Shown here in pieces: positions 22,201-32,324 of a DNA stretch of 64,000 nt; the stretch's first letter is position 1, and every line of letters starts with the position of its first letter. The stretch is from positions 225,545,415 through 225,609,414 of the forward strand of contig NC_081410.1 of assembly GCF_030272615.1 (NCBI RefSeq), given 5' to 3'. This stretch comes from Cryptomeria japonica. Taxonomy: Eukaryota > Streptophyta > Pinopsida > Cupressales > Cupressaceae. A program made the translations under genes and the position numbers. Below the pieces are notes generated by a model that was given only the letters and a program-made list of their open reading frames with translations, did not search any database and was not told where the DNA came from.

Positions 22201-23451
22201 TTTCTTGCTGTAATCCAAGTTATCCACTTCACCCAACAAGGTACTGAAATGCTCGAGAGCTTCCTTCCTAATGTCATAGTCCTTTATTAGGATGCCTTTA
22301 TTGCAGGTTAGTCTGGATATTCTATTGGTTGCCCTGTGCTTAAGAGTGGTTAAGTGAAAGAAGCGGGTGTTTTTATCTCCTTCCTTCAGGAACAAGACTC
22401 TAGATCTTTGTCTCCAGAAAGTCTCTTCATTAGAAATGATGGAGTGGTATTTAGATAAAAGATCATTTTTAGCCATCCTAAAATCTTTGGTCAACCCCAC
22501 CTCATGGATTCTATCATGTACATACTTTAATTTAGCTTTGACTTGAGTTTTGTTCTTAAATATGTCCCCAAAAATCTCTTTGTTCCAGGTTTTAATTTTG
22601 GCTTTTATGATGTTGAGCTTTTTAGCAATTCTAAAAAGAGCCTTGCCCTCCACTTCAGAGTTCCACCATTCAACAATGCAGGCTTCCAGAGAAGGATAGG
22701 AGAGCCAAGCTTTTTCAAATCTGAAAGGGAAGTTTCTCTTTGCCAAAAAAGAGTTGGCAGAAAAGGAGATGGGGAAATGGTCTAAACCAATTTTGATAAT
22801 AGAACCAAGGGAGCAGCTATACTTAGAAAGCCAGTCAGGAGAAATTAGAGATCTATCAAGCCTAACTTGAATCAGATCAGCTCCAGTTCTTTTATTGGTC
22901 CAGGTGTAATTGATGCCCTGGAGATCTACATCAATGAGAGCTTGGTCATTAATGAAATCCATAAGGTCTTGTTTTCCATAAAGATGTAAAGGGATACCTC
23001 CCATCTTTTCTTCATCTTTGAGTGGGGTATTGAAGTCTCCCATAATAATCCAACTTTGATCAGCAAACTAGAGTCTATCAGCAGCAAGGCTTTTCCAATA
23101 TTTAGCTCTCTCGGATTTGGTATTAGGAGCGTAGACATTACATAACACCCAAACAAAATTGTCCTTAATATGCTCAAGCAAAACTAAGTTCCTATTAAAA
23201 GCGGAGATGATTTCCTTTCCTATTATGGTTTTTTTGTTCCAAAAAATCTCAGTTCCTCTAGAAGCACCCTCCGAGTTAGATCTTATGACTCCATTTTCCT
23301 TGAAAATTCTGATCCTTTCAACTTTTTCTTTAGACATCTTGGTTTCCTGAACAAGGACCACATCCGGTTTATGATCTCTAATGATGTTTTGTAACACATC
23401 CTGCTTATGGGGGGTGTTTATCCCTCTGATATTCCAGGATATAATCTTCAT
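19270..23451 (-). pseudogene. LINE C ORF2: endonuclease, reverse transcriptase, RNase H
   Basis: Starts MKIISWNIRGINTPHKQ at 23451. Endonuclease motifs: 'VLVQETKMS', 'LCNVYAPN', 'MGDFNTPL' (about 23043), 'YTWTNKR', 'LDRSLISPDW', 'LDHFPI'. RT: 'FLKEGDKNTRFFH', 'DKSPSPDGFPMFFFQ', 'FIVLIPKN', 'FRPISLCNSVYKI', 'NGFVPERQILD', 'KLDMAKAFDRVN', 'GDPISPILF' and the catalytic box as FVDD (21373-21384). Then 'TYLGLPL', 'GWKGVVLSQAGKVTL' and the zinc-binding segment 'TRCSLCCREEETTCHIL' (about 20190). RNase H: 'KANFDGASKGNLGKAGYGGIVRN' region, 'LEVDSLNIIKCL', 'REKNNVVDCL'. Stops occur at about 23065, 21664, 21520, 20905, 20131 and 19767. It would nick target DNA and reverse-transcribe element RNA at the nick. 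Confidence 0.95.
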
Positions 23452-24960
23452 GCTTTAACTAGGGATAGGGCTAACTCAATGGAACACTGTGTTCCATCAG
23501 CATGGTTCTTCCAGCTTTCTTGTTCCCTTTGATGTTTTAGGGATGGCCTTCCTTGCTTTTTATTCTGACATCCAACATCTGCCTTTTTCTTAATCTTGCT
23601 TCTAGTTGAGATTCCTCCATTGAGTTCCTCCTTGTTCGATTTTCCTTCTCTCCACCCGAGTATCCAAAGAATCTCATCCAGCATATGCACACTTTGGATA
23701 GGGGTTTTACAGAGCAGAGGCTTTGGGCTTCCATTAGTTAAAAGCAGTAAGGGCTTAGTATTAGAAGGGTCTTGGGCTTCATTAAAGTTTACCTCAGCCG
23801 ATTTAGAGAGTGAAGAGGCTGGATAGGATTCTTCCTTCTCCTAGCTAGCTGATCCATCCTCCTGGTCCAGAATGATTTCTTCCTTCTCTTGACTAACAAA
23901 TTCATTCTCCTGAGCTTCTGGGTTTTTTTTATTGATCAACTCAGTTCCTGGCTCTGCTTCTTTAGAGCTCTCTAGTGGGTCATTGGAGTAAACACAATCC
24001 TGTTTATCATTGCTGCTACTCCCAGTCCTCTTGACTTCATTCATGAGTTCCATTGCATCCTTTTTTGGTTACACTTAGATGTTGATGAATCTGCTTTTTT
24101 GTTTTTCATTTGCTAGATCTTTTTGTTCTTAGTGTTACTATCAGTCTTGAATTCCTTGCCTTTCTTGAGCAGACATGATTTTGCCCAATGCCCCAATTTT
24201 TTGTAGTGGAAACAGGCAAATGGTAGAGATTCATATTCAATAGCTTGGGACCATTTTCCTAGTTTAGATATGATATCTATGGATTGAGGCATATCTGTCA
24301 TTTGGTTAACATTTACGCAGATGCGAGCAAAGACTAACCTTGATTTAGTCACCGTCATCGGGTTGATCGACAAGAGTTCTCCAAAGGATTTTGCAATGCC
24401 CTTGAAAACTTCCTCATTCCAGTATTCCAGCAGAAGACTTGGGAGGCGTGTCCAGACTAACATAGAAACGAAGAAGGATTCATCCAGGATGAGGTTCGGG
24501 GCCCATTTCTGGAGAGCTAGGGAAGACTTACCAAACATCTAGGGGCCTTCGCAAAGAGCTTTGTTCATGTCTTCTTTAGAGTTGAAAGCGAAGGTAAAAA
24601 AACCTCTAGGCAGCGCCACCACTTCCACTTGTCCTTTTAAAATCCATTTTCTCCTTATGAAATTCCTAACATCATCTATGTTAGGCCTAAAGCCAGAGAA
24701 TCATCCCACTAATGTCATAGATAGGCCACCTACAGTCATATCGACCACTTTGTCTAGAACGGAAATAGCGACCAAACCAAAGGCAGGGTCTGAAATGTTT
24801 GTTACTTCCAGAAGCCCAGATTTAACCAGCGGCTTCACTCCAAAGAGCGAAGACCATTTTTTCCTTTTTCCTCTGTCTTGTGGATCCCTGGGGATCAAAT
24901 CTTTTTCTTCTCCCAGTTTTGATTTTTCCTTGTCCTCTTCTAACCCTTGAGATGTCTAAC
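23448..24960 (-). pseudogene. LINE C ORF1: DUF4283-type RNA-binding protein with zinc knuckle
   Basis: The minus-strand frame runs from about 24960. A DUF4283-like fold is read as 'RNFIRRKWILKGQVEVVALP', 'FFTFAFNSKEDMNKALCEGP', a stop at 24541 (where Trp is usual) and 'MFGKSSLALQKWAPNL', then 'WTRLPSLLLEYWNEEVF'. A CCHC-type knuckle reads 'CFHYKKLGHWAKSC': the second Cys is Tyr (codon at 24203-24205). After a frameshift between 24113 and 24053 comes an acidic tail and the usual basic end '...KKQGRPSLKHQREQ'. The stop codon overlaps the ORF2 start in ATGA (23448-23451), suggesting coupled termination-reinitiation. ORF1 proteins bind element RNA in the LINE RNP. Confidence 0.88.
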
Positions 24961-25001
24961 CTCTTGCCTGCTTGCTAGATCCGATCCCAGAGGAACAACA
25001 G

Positions 25002-26420
25002 TTTGAAGAGGTGTGAATCGGCATATGTGAGAACCGGTATAACACTGTGAACCAACATACAGTTATCAGAGCCAGCACATGGAAGTGTTGTATGACTACC
25101 AGTTGGTAGTCTCAACTTCAAGGTTTTCGGTTGATGTGCTTCAAGCCTGTGTGGCTCAACCAGTGATATTGTGTGATGAGTTAGCATTGTAAAGAAGAAT
25201 AGATCATGTTGCCACGTAATCCTATGTGTGTGAAGGATCTTGCATGAGGGAGATTGTTCCTATCTACCTCTGGAATGTGTGAAGTCTGTAAAATGGTGAT
25301 AACGTGTGATGGGTTATCAGCCGCCATAAAATCAGTGGAAATGGACGATGGAGAATGTCTTGAGATTGGATCAAGACTATTGCAATTAATGGAGTGTTCT
25401 CAATGGTCAGGATTGAACCATTTGAATTCCTTAGCCTAACAGGTTTAGGGTTAGGTTTTATGCTACCGACCTATCTGTTTTCCTATAAGGTCGATGTTGT
25501 GTCTCTTTCTGAGGTTGTTGGCAAAAGTTGTGTGTGTGTATCCAAGAGAAGGGATACGTGATTCTTGCCAGACCAAAAGGAGAGAAGTGATACCTACAAA
25601 GTGTAAGTGCAGAAGGTGAAGAGGAGCTTAAGTAGATCAGCTTTGGCATTGAGTGTTGTTACCAGATCATTATATTACCTGTTGATCTCTAACCACCTCA
25701 ACAGTTGGAAAATCCCTTAACAGGGTAGCCTTAACCGGCTTGGTGTAAATCCTTTAACAAGGTAATTCAAAGCTACAGAGTTCAAAATCCTTTAGCTATT
25801 GAATTCTTGAAATCCTCTAGCAAGGTAACCTTTAACAGGGTTTGACCCTTAACCATGTATTATAGCCATCCCTTAACCGAGTGATCCCTAATAGGATCGG
25901 TTCCTAGCAGAACCTATTGTAATGTCTCTAACCGGACAAAGCTTCTAATAGAGCGGACTTCCAAAGAGTTCAAAAATAGCTTGTGGGTATTCATCCCCAT
26001 CGTGGTTTTTCCTAGTTGGGTTTCCACGTGAAAAATATGTATGTCATGTGTTATGATTTTATCTTGTGATGCTTTGCTATTGTTTGTCAAGCATATGATG
26101 GTTCTGTGTTTTATGCCTATCAATAAAACATATTGAACTAGCTATTATTATGATCTAATGATAGATTACCTGTTTATGCATAAGGGTGAAATGGTAGTGT
26201 AGTCTTGAGTTGAGTGAAAAGCTAAGTGAGTAACTGGTTAATGCTTGTCTCAGACATTCTTAGCTTTACCAGTTGCACTCTTTTTCAAATCGGTGTCACT
26301 GTCTGCCAGTCATTTGAAGTGTCTATTGTCAAACCGGTTTAGGACTGTATTTTTGTTTGTACTGACTCACCCCCCCTCTCAGTACCGGTTGGGTACTATT
26401 TTCTCATCATTGAGTTATCA
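25002..26420 (+). repeat. Element B 5' LTR, second fragment
   Basis: Resumes 'tgaagaggtgtgaatcggca' where the first fragment stopped and ends GAGTTATCA at 26420. It matches the 3' LTR from 30412 onward along its length. Near the end is 'tactgactcacccccccctctcagtacc' (about 26369-26390), whose arms TACTGA and TCAGTA can pair. The phrase 'catcgtggtttttcctagttgggtttccacgtgaaaaat' near 25999 is the shared copia LTR core. Confidence 0.93.
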
Positions 26421-26434
26421 ATTGGAATCAGAGC
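26421..26434 (+). promoter_or_regulatory. Element B primer-binding site
   Basis: ATTGGAATCAGAGC directly after the LTR. Compared with the TGGTATCAGAGC commonly found in plant copia elements (initiator Met tRNA complement), one base differs (A for T). Confidence 0.8.
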
Positions 26435-26491
26435 GTCCTCCAGGTCCTCTATGTTTTAAGCTTAACCGCTTGAGGTAAAGATCCCACTCAA

Positions 26492-27900
26492 ATGACGAAG
26501 AGGGAAGGTCCAAAGTTTAATAGGGAAAATTTCAGTATATGGAAAGACAGGATGAAGATATTCATTAGAAGCATGGGTGCTCAACACTGGAGCTATGTTG
26601 AGACTGTCTATGTTGCTTCTATCGATACCCTTACTGATGACCAAAAGAGAGAAATGCAGGAAAATGGGCAAGCCATGGAAGCCTTAATTAGTAGTTTATC
26701 TGACATTGAGTTTATTGATGTTCGAGATAAGGTAAATCCCAAAGAGGTATGGGATACTCTTGAAAATATCTATGGCAGTGATGAGCATGTAAAACAAGCT
26801 AAGGAAGAAAACCTTAGAGGGAAGTTTGAAGATATGCGGATGGTTGAAGGTGAGACCATTCAATAGTATGGAATAAGAATCAAAATCGTTGTTGGAGATA
26901 TCAAGAGTGCAGGTGGTAAAATAGAAGATTCCGCTGTGGTAAGTAAAGTCCTGAGATCCCTATTGCCGGTCTATGCAATAAGGGTTGCTGCTATTCAGGA
27001 GTTGAGATCAATAGACAAGACTAAGCTATCCCTGGACTCCATCATAGCAAAGTTGACAACCTATGAGCTAAATAGTTTTGATGGCAGTAGTCAAAAGACT
27101 GAATCAGCCTTTAAAGCTTCTGTTGTACCATCCAGAAAAGGAAAAGAAGCTAGCACTAGTAGTGAACCAAGACAGAGTAGAGAAATGGATGATGAGGAGA
27201 TTTTGATGGCATTTGAAGCTCTCCTTGCTAGGAAGCTTCCTAAAGGAACTGGAAAATACAAAGGTAAGCTACCTTTGAAATGCTTTTCTTGTAACCAGAT
27301 AGGACATATTGCTGTAAACTATCCTAATGGCGACAACAAGGACAAACCGGAAAGGTTCAAGAAATTCAAAGGAGGAAACCGATTAAACTATTTTGTGGCA
27401 ATTGATGAAGGTGTTACAGATGAAGAATCAGAGGATGAAGAAAATGAAGATATTGTGTTTGTTGCTGTCAAAGAAGATGTGTCAGACAAGAAGGCTCTTG
27501 TCTCCCAGTTTGATAATTCTAATGAGTGGATCATTAACAGTGGTTGTTCTCACCATATGACTGGTGACCGGAGCAAGTTTCTATCCTTGGAGGAGTATGA
27601 TGGTGGTGTGGTTCACTTTGGCAATGATGCACCATGCATGGTCAAAGGCAGAGGGTCCATCTCTTTGAATGGAAAGAGTAGTGTTGACAATGTGTATTGG
27701 GTTGATGGTCTCAGACACAACCTTCTGAGTGTTGCCCAGCTGAATGACAGTGGCCTCACTCTGAAATTCAAGAATGGAGTTTGCAGAATCAAAGGAAAGA
27801 ATGGTGAATTGGTAGCCATCGGCATGCAGACCAAAGGTAACCTATTTCATCTGAATGCAAATATAAGTACATGTCTTAGGGAAAAATTTGATGATAGCTG
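26492..27900 (+). pseudogene. Element B gag and protease
   Basis: The Met at 26492 starts 'MTKREGPKFNRENFSIWKD', the copia gag N-terminus (DUF4219/UBN2 type), running to a stop at 26864. The same frame is not continuous, and the coding continues 26936-27898 with 'LRSLLPVY' and 'LTTYELNSF'. The zinc knuckle 'CFSCNQIGHIAVNY' has Tyr instead of the last Cys (27320-27322). The protease motif reads W-I-I-N-S-G, with Asn replacing the catalytic Asp (codon 27536-27538), followed by 'CSHHMTGDRSKFLSL' and 'LRHNLLSVAQL'. Both changes are G-to-A transitions and would abolish RNA binding and protease activity. Confidence 0.93.
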
Positions 27901-28960
27901 AATATGGCATAGGAGACTGCCATGTAAACTTTGATAACATTGTGAAAGCTAGTAAGATCAAGCCAGTTAGAGGGTTGTCGTTGCTAAGAAAATTGGATAA
28001 TACCTTGTGTAGAGAGTGTCAATTGGAGAAAATGTCTTCCTCAACCTTCAAAGGTAAACCTTTCACTGCTGACAACTTGCTTGATCTTGTGCATAGTGAT
28101 TTGTGTGGTCCTATGAAAACTAGAAGTGTGTAGGGTGATAGGTACTTCATGATTCTCACTGATGACTGCTCAAGAATGATGTGGGTTGCATTCTTGAAAG
28201 ACAAGTCTGAAGCCTTTGTAAAGTTCAAAGCTTTCAGAGCTTTAGTGGAGAAGGAAAGTGGTAAAAGGATCAAGTGCCTGAGAACTGATCAAGGAGGGGA
28301 ATTCACTTCCGGTGAATTCAACAAGTACTCTGAAGAACATGGCATTAAGAGGCAATTGTCTACCCCCTGGACTCCATAGCAGAATGGCCTAGCAAAGAGG
28401 AATAACTGGACTGTGGTTGAAGTAGCTAGAACCATGTTGATTCAAGGAAAGGTAGCTCACACCTTTTGGAGAGAAGCAGTGAGCACTGCAGTCTACACAA
28501 TGAACTGGGTACTCATCAAGAAAGGTAAGGATAAAACTCCTTATGAGTATTGGACCGATAAGACACCTATGGTTAGCTAGTTTAGAGTGTTTGGTAGCAA
28601 ATGTTACATCAAGAGGAGTGAACACCAGAGCAAATTTGATGCAAAATGTGATGAGGGAATATTCCTAGGATATTCCACCAAGAGCAAAGCTCTCAAGTGT
28701 TTCAATAATAGGACTCAGAGAATTATGGAAAGCATCAATGTAAGAGTCGATGAAACCTTTGAGAAAACTAAGGAAATTGATAGTGAGCAAGCGGTAAGTG
28801 AACCGACTGTAACCTTCTGGGAACCGGTTGTCAGTCAACCAAGTACCAGTAACAGTGTTCCTACACTGGCAGATGTAGATGCTAATACTGATGGAGATGA
28901 GGATGAAGAAGAAAAGCAAGAGGAATCTATCAAGACCATTCCTCGATATGTCAAGCTGAA
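27888..28960 (+). pseudogene. Element B integrase and linker
   Basis: Contains 'CHVNFDNIVKAS', 'CRECQLEKMSSSTFKG', 'LDLVHSDLCGPM', a stop at 28131, 'ILTDDCSRMMWVAFLKDKSE' (first Asp), 'CLRTDQGGEFTSGEF' (second Asp) and 'WTP', a stop at 28377, then 'QNGLAKRNNWTVVEVARTM'. The usual catalytic Glu of QNGVVERKN is replaced, because the motif reads L-A-K-R. 'FWREAVSTAVY', 'TPYEYW', a stop near 28577, 'FRVFGSKCYIKRSEH' and 'GIFLGYSTKSKALKCFN' follow. An acidic linker leads to RT. Triplet stops appear at former Trp or Gln codons. Confidence 0.92.
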
Positions 28961-30395
28961 TCATGATCCTAAGCAGATCATAGGAGATAAGGATGTTGGA
29001 ATCCTTACAAGAAGAAAAGTTAGAGAAAACTCATGTATGATCTCTAAATTCGAGCCTAAAACATTCAAAGAGGCACATAAGGATGAAGACTGGATCAAGG
29101 CAATGGAAGAGGAACTTGACCAAATAGAGAAAAATGGTACATGGTCCTTGGTACCCAGACCGGAGCACAAAAATGTCATTGGTACCAAATGGGTCTTTAG
29201 AAATAAGCTGAATAAGGATGGCACAATGATTAGAAACAAAGCCAAACTGGTGTGCAAAGGATATGCCCAAGAAGAAGGAGAAGACTATGGAGAAACCTTT
29301 GCTCTTGCAGCCAGATTGGAAGGAGTTCGTATTCTCCTTGCATATGCAGCTTTTAAAGGCTACAAAGTATATCAAATGGATGTAAAATTTGCATTCCTAA
29401 ATGGTGTACTTGAAGAAGAGGTGTATATTGAGCAATCAGATGGGTTTTCCCTATCTGAAGATAGTGACATGGTATGTAGGCTACATAAAGCCTTATATGG
29501 GCTAAATCAGGCACCTAGAGCATCGTATGAATGTCTGCATTCCCATCTTGTGAAGATTGGATTTGAGAGAACAAGTGAAGATAGCAATATCTACTTGAAT
29601 TCTGAAGGAGATCAGATCTTGATCTGTGAGGTATTTGTTGATAACATTATCTTTGGTGGAGATGACAAGATGAGTCATGAATTTGCAGATGATATGAAGA
29701 AAGAGTTTGAGATGTCACTCATAGGGGAGATTAAGTTCTTCATTGGACTATAGATCCAGCAGATGAAGGATGGAATCTTTATCACTTAGTCCAAGTATGT
29801 CAAAGAGGTGTTGAAGACCTTTGGCATGGAAGATAGCAAACCGGTTGGTACACCGATGGTGACTGGTTGTAAACTATCCAAAGAGGATGACTCAACATTG
29901 GTTGATGAAAAGGAATACCGATCAATGATTGGTAAGTTGCATTATGTAGTGCATAGCAGACCGGATATTGCACATGCAGTTGGAATTACTGCAAGGTTCC
30001 AGAAAAGTCCAAGAGAATCCCACTTGGTTATAGTCAAGCGGATTCTTAGGTATCTGAAAGGAACTATTGACTATGGGTTATGGTATCCATACAATAATGA
30101 TTTTAACCTGAAAGTGTTCAGAGATGTTGATTGGGCTGGTAATGTAGATGATCAGAAGAGCACAACCGGTGGTGCATTCTTCCTCAGTGGTAGACTGGTC
30201 TCATGGATGAGTAAAAAGTAGAGTTGTGTCTCTCAGTCTATAGTAGAAGTAGAGTATGTTGCAACTTTCATGAACTGCACTCAGACAATTTGGATGAATC
30301 ATGTATTGAATGGCTTCAAAGTTCCTATATCTGAATTGGTAAGTATATTTTGTGACAATACTAGTGCAATTAATATCTCCAAGAATCTAGTTTTG
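28961..30395 (+). pseudogene. Element B reverse transcriptase and truncated RNase H
   Basis: RT: 'FKEAHKDEDWIKAMEEEL', '[16 protein letters not shown]', 'CKGYAQEEGEDYGETFA', 'YQMDVKFAFLNGVL', 'LYGLNQAPRASYE' and the catalytic box FVDN (29634-29645; normally YVDD, so the second Asp is Asn). A stop lies at 29751. Then come 'GTPMVTGCKLSK', 'RSMIGKLHYVVHSRPDI', 'RILRYLKGTIDYGLWY', 'DVDWAGNVDDQKSTTGG', a stop at 30219, 'EVEYVATFMNC' and 'FCDNTSAINISKNLVLH'. The reading then runs directly into LTR sequence at about 30396-30402. The last 60 or so RNase H residues, the 3' untranslated zone and the LTR start are deleted. Confidence 0.93.
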
Positions 30396-30401
30396 CATAT
30401 C

Positions 30402-31878
30402 TGATGTCAATATGCTGAAGAGGTGTGAACCGGCATATGTGAGAACTGGTATAACACTGTGAACCGATATTTGTGCCAAAGTGAAGCAGTGTGTTTGTTC
30501 AAAGTGAACCGGCATATGGTTATGGGAACTGGCACATGGAAGCGTTGTATGACTATCAGTTGGTAGTCTCAACTTCAAGGTTTCTGGTTGATGTGCTTCA
30601 AGCCTGTGTGGCTCAACCAGTGATATTGTGTGATGAGTTAGCATTGTAAAGAAGAATAGATCGTGTTACCATGTAAGCCTATGTGCGTGAAGGATCTTGC
30701 ATGAGGGAGATTGTTCCTATCTACCTCAGGTATGTGTGAAGTCTATAAAATGGTGATAACATGTGATGGGTTATCAGCCGCCATAAAATCGGTGGAAATG
30801 GATGATGGAGAATGTCCTAAGATTGGATCAAGACTGTTGCAATTAATGGAGTGTTCTCAATGGTTAGGATTGAACCATTTGAATTCCTTAACCTAACAGG
30901 TTTAGTGTTTAGGGTTTATGCTATTGACCTATCTATTTTCCTATAAGGTTGATGTTGTGTCTCTTTCTGAGGTTGTTGGCAAAAGTTGTGTGTGTGTATC
31001 CAAGAGAAGGGATACATGATTCTTGTGAGACCAAAAGGAGAGAAGTGATACCTGCAGAGTGTAAGTGCAGAAGGTGAAGAGGAGCTTAAGCGGATCTACA
31101 TTGGCATTGAGTGTTGTTACCAGATCATTGTATTACCTGTTGATCTCTAACCACCTCAACAGTTGGAAAATCCCTTAACAGGGTAGCCTTAACTGGCTTG
31201 TTGTAAATCCTTTAATAGGGCAATTCAAAGCTATTGAGTTTGAAATCCTTTAGCTATTAAATTCTTGAAATCCTCTAATAAGGTAACCTTTAACAAGGTT
31301 TAACCCTTAACCGGGTATTGTAGCCATCCCTTAACTGGGTGATCCCTAATAGGATCGGTTCCTAGCAGAACCTATTGTAATGTCTCTAACCAGACAAGGC
31401 TTCTAATAGAGCGGACTTCTAAAGGGTTCAAAAATAGCTTGTGAGTATTCATCCCCACCATGGTTTTTCCTAGTTGGATTTCCATGTGAAAAATATGTGT
31501 GTCATGTGTTATGCTTTTATCTTGTGATGCTTTTCTATTGTCTGTCAAGCATATGATGGTTCTGTGTTTTATGCCTGTCAATAAAACATGTTGAACTAGC
31601 TGTTATTATGATTTGATGATAGATTACCTATTTATGCATAAGGGTGAAATGGTAGTGTAGTCTTGAGTTGAGTGAAAAGCTAAGTGAGTAACCGGTTAAT
31701 GCTTGTCTCAGACATTCTTAGCTTTACTGGTTGCACTCAGTTTCAAACCGGTGTCACTGTCTGCCAGTCATTTGAAGTGTCTGTTGTCAAATCGGTTTAG
31801 GACTGTATTTTTGTCTATACTGATTCACCCTCCCTCTTAGTACCGGTTTGGTACTACTCGCTCATCATTGAGTTATCA
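30402..31878 (+). repeat. Element B 3' LTR, lacking its start
   Basis: Begins 'tgatgtcaatatgctgaag' at what is about base 50-55 of the LTR and ends GAGTTATCA. It aligns with 25002-26420 along its length, with scattered transitions and an extra block near 30475-30515 ('gccaaagtgaagcagtgtg...'). The U5 hairpin arms are TACTGA and the slightly decayed TTAGTA (31819-31842). The TATCT duplication follows at 31879. Confidence 0.93.
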
Positions 31879-31883
31879 TATCT

Positions 31884-32310
31884 CACTCGGTAACAATCAA
31901 GTTTAGAAATCTTCACTGTAGGGTCACCTTCATTAAGAGTCTGCAACTTATCCCATATATCCTTTCCAGATGATTTGTTTGTTAATCCCATTATTTGTTG
32001 ATCAGAAAGTGCACACAAGAGGGCTTCTCTTTCTCTAGAATCATTCTCAAGCTCCTTATCTAGGTTTTGCGAAGGAGGATTTCCAGATCCCAGATTAAAG
32101 GGTGTGACACCATTTTGTGTGATCTCCCAATTTCCTTGCCAACACATCTCAGATGAGTCTCCATTTGAATCTTCCATACTGTATAGTTTGTTCCATCAAG
32201 CCTCGGTATATCCCTTTGAAATATAGCTCCAAAATAACTAGATGAACTTGAACTATTAGTCACCATAGGATCTTTCTCAAGCAGTTAAGCTTTTGACAAA
32301 GAGGACCAAG
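31884..32310 (-). pseudogene. Element A gag N-terminus
   Basis: On the minus strand 'MVTNSSSSSSYFGAIFQRDI' (from 32266) leads to 'LDGTNYTVWKIQMETHLRCVG' region (copia gag N-terminus with the W-K/R motif). After a shift 'DSREREALLCALSDQQIMGL', 'SGKDIWDKLQTLNEGD' and '...KLDCYRVRYD' follow, at which point element B was inserted. Continuation is at 17315. At 32311-32324 lies ATTGGTATCAAAGA (minus strand), the primer-binding site next to the 5' LTR. Confidence 0.92.
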
Positions 32311-32324
32311 TCTTTGATACCAAT

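Larger units (their letters stand above)
17387..25001 (-). mobile_element. LINE C, apparently full-length, with three ORFs
   Basis: Minus-strand L1-type LINE of about 7.6 kb. On its own strand: 5' end at about 25001, ORF1 (DUF4283-like plus zinc knuckle, to 23448), ORF2 (endonuclease, RT, RNase H; 23451-19270), ORF3 (19091 to about 17640), a short 3' UTR and an A-rich tail ('ATTAATAAAAAAC', plus-strand T-run at 17387-17392). It lies within the 5' LTR of element B. I could not find a target-site duplication. Frameshifts are few compared with LINEs D and F, so it is the youngest LINE here. Confidence 0.92.
17321..31878 (+). mobile_element. copia element B nested in element A
   Basis: Plus-strand Ty1/copia element. 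Its 5' LTR starts TGTTGGCATTATGTG at 17321, is interrupted by LINE C, resumes at about 25002 and ends ...GAGTTATCA at 26420. The primer-binding site ATTGGAATCAGAGC (26421) follows and resembles the usual initiator-Met tRNA complement. Gag, protease, integrase, RT and RNase H follow to about 30395. The 3' LTR (about 30402-31878) ends in the same ...GAGTTATCA. The outer ends have the TATCT duplication. The 3' LTR has lost its first 70 or so bases together with the end of RNase H. Confidence 0.95.
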
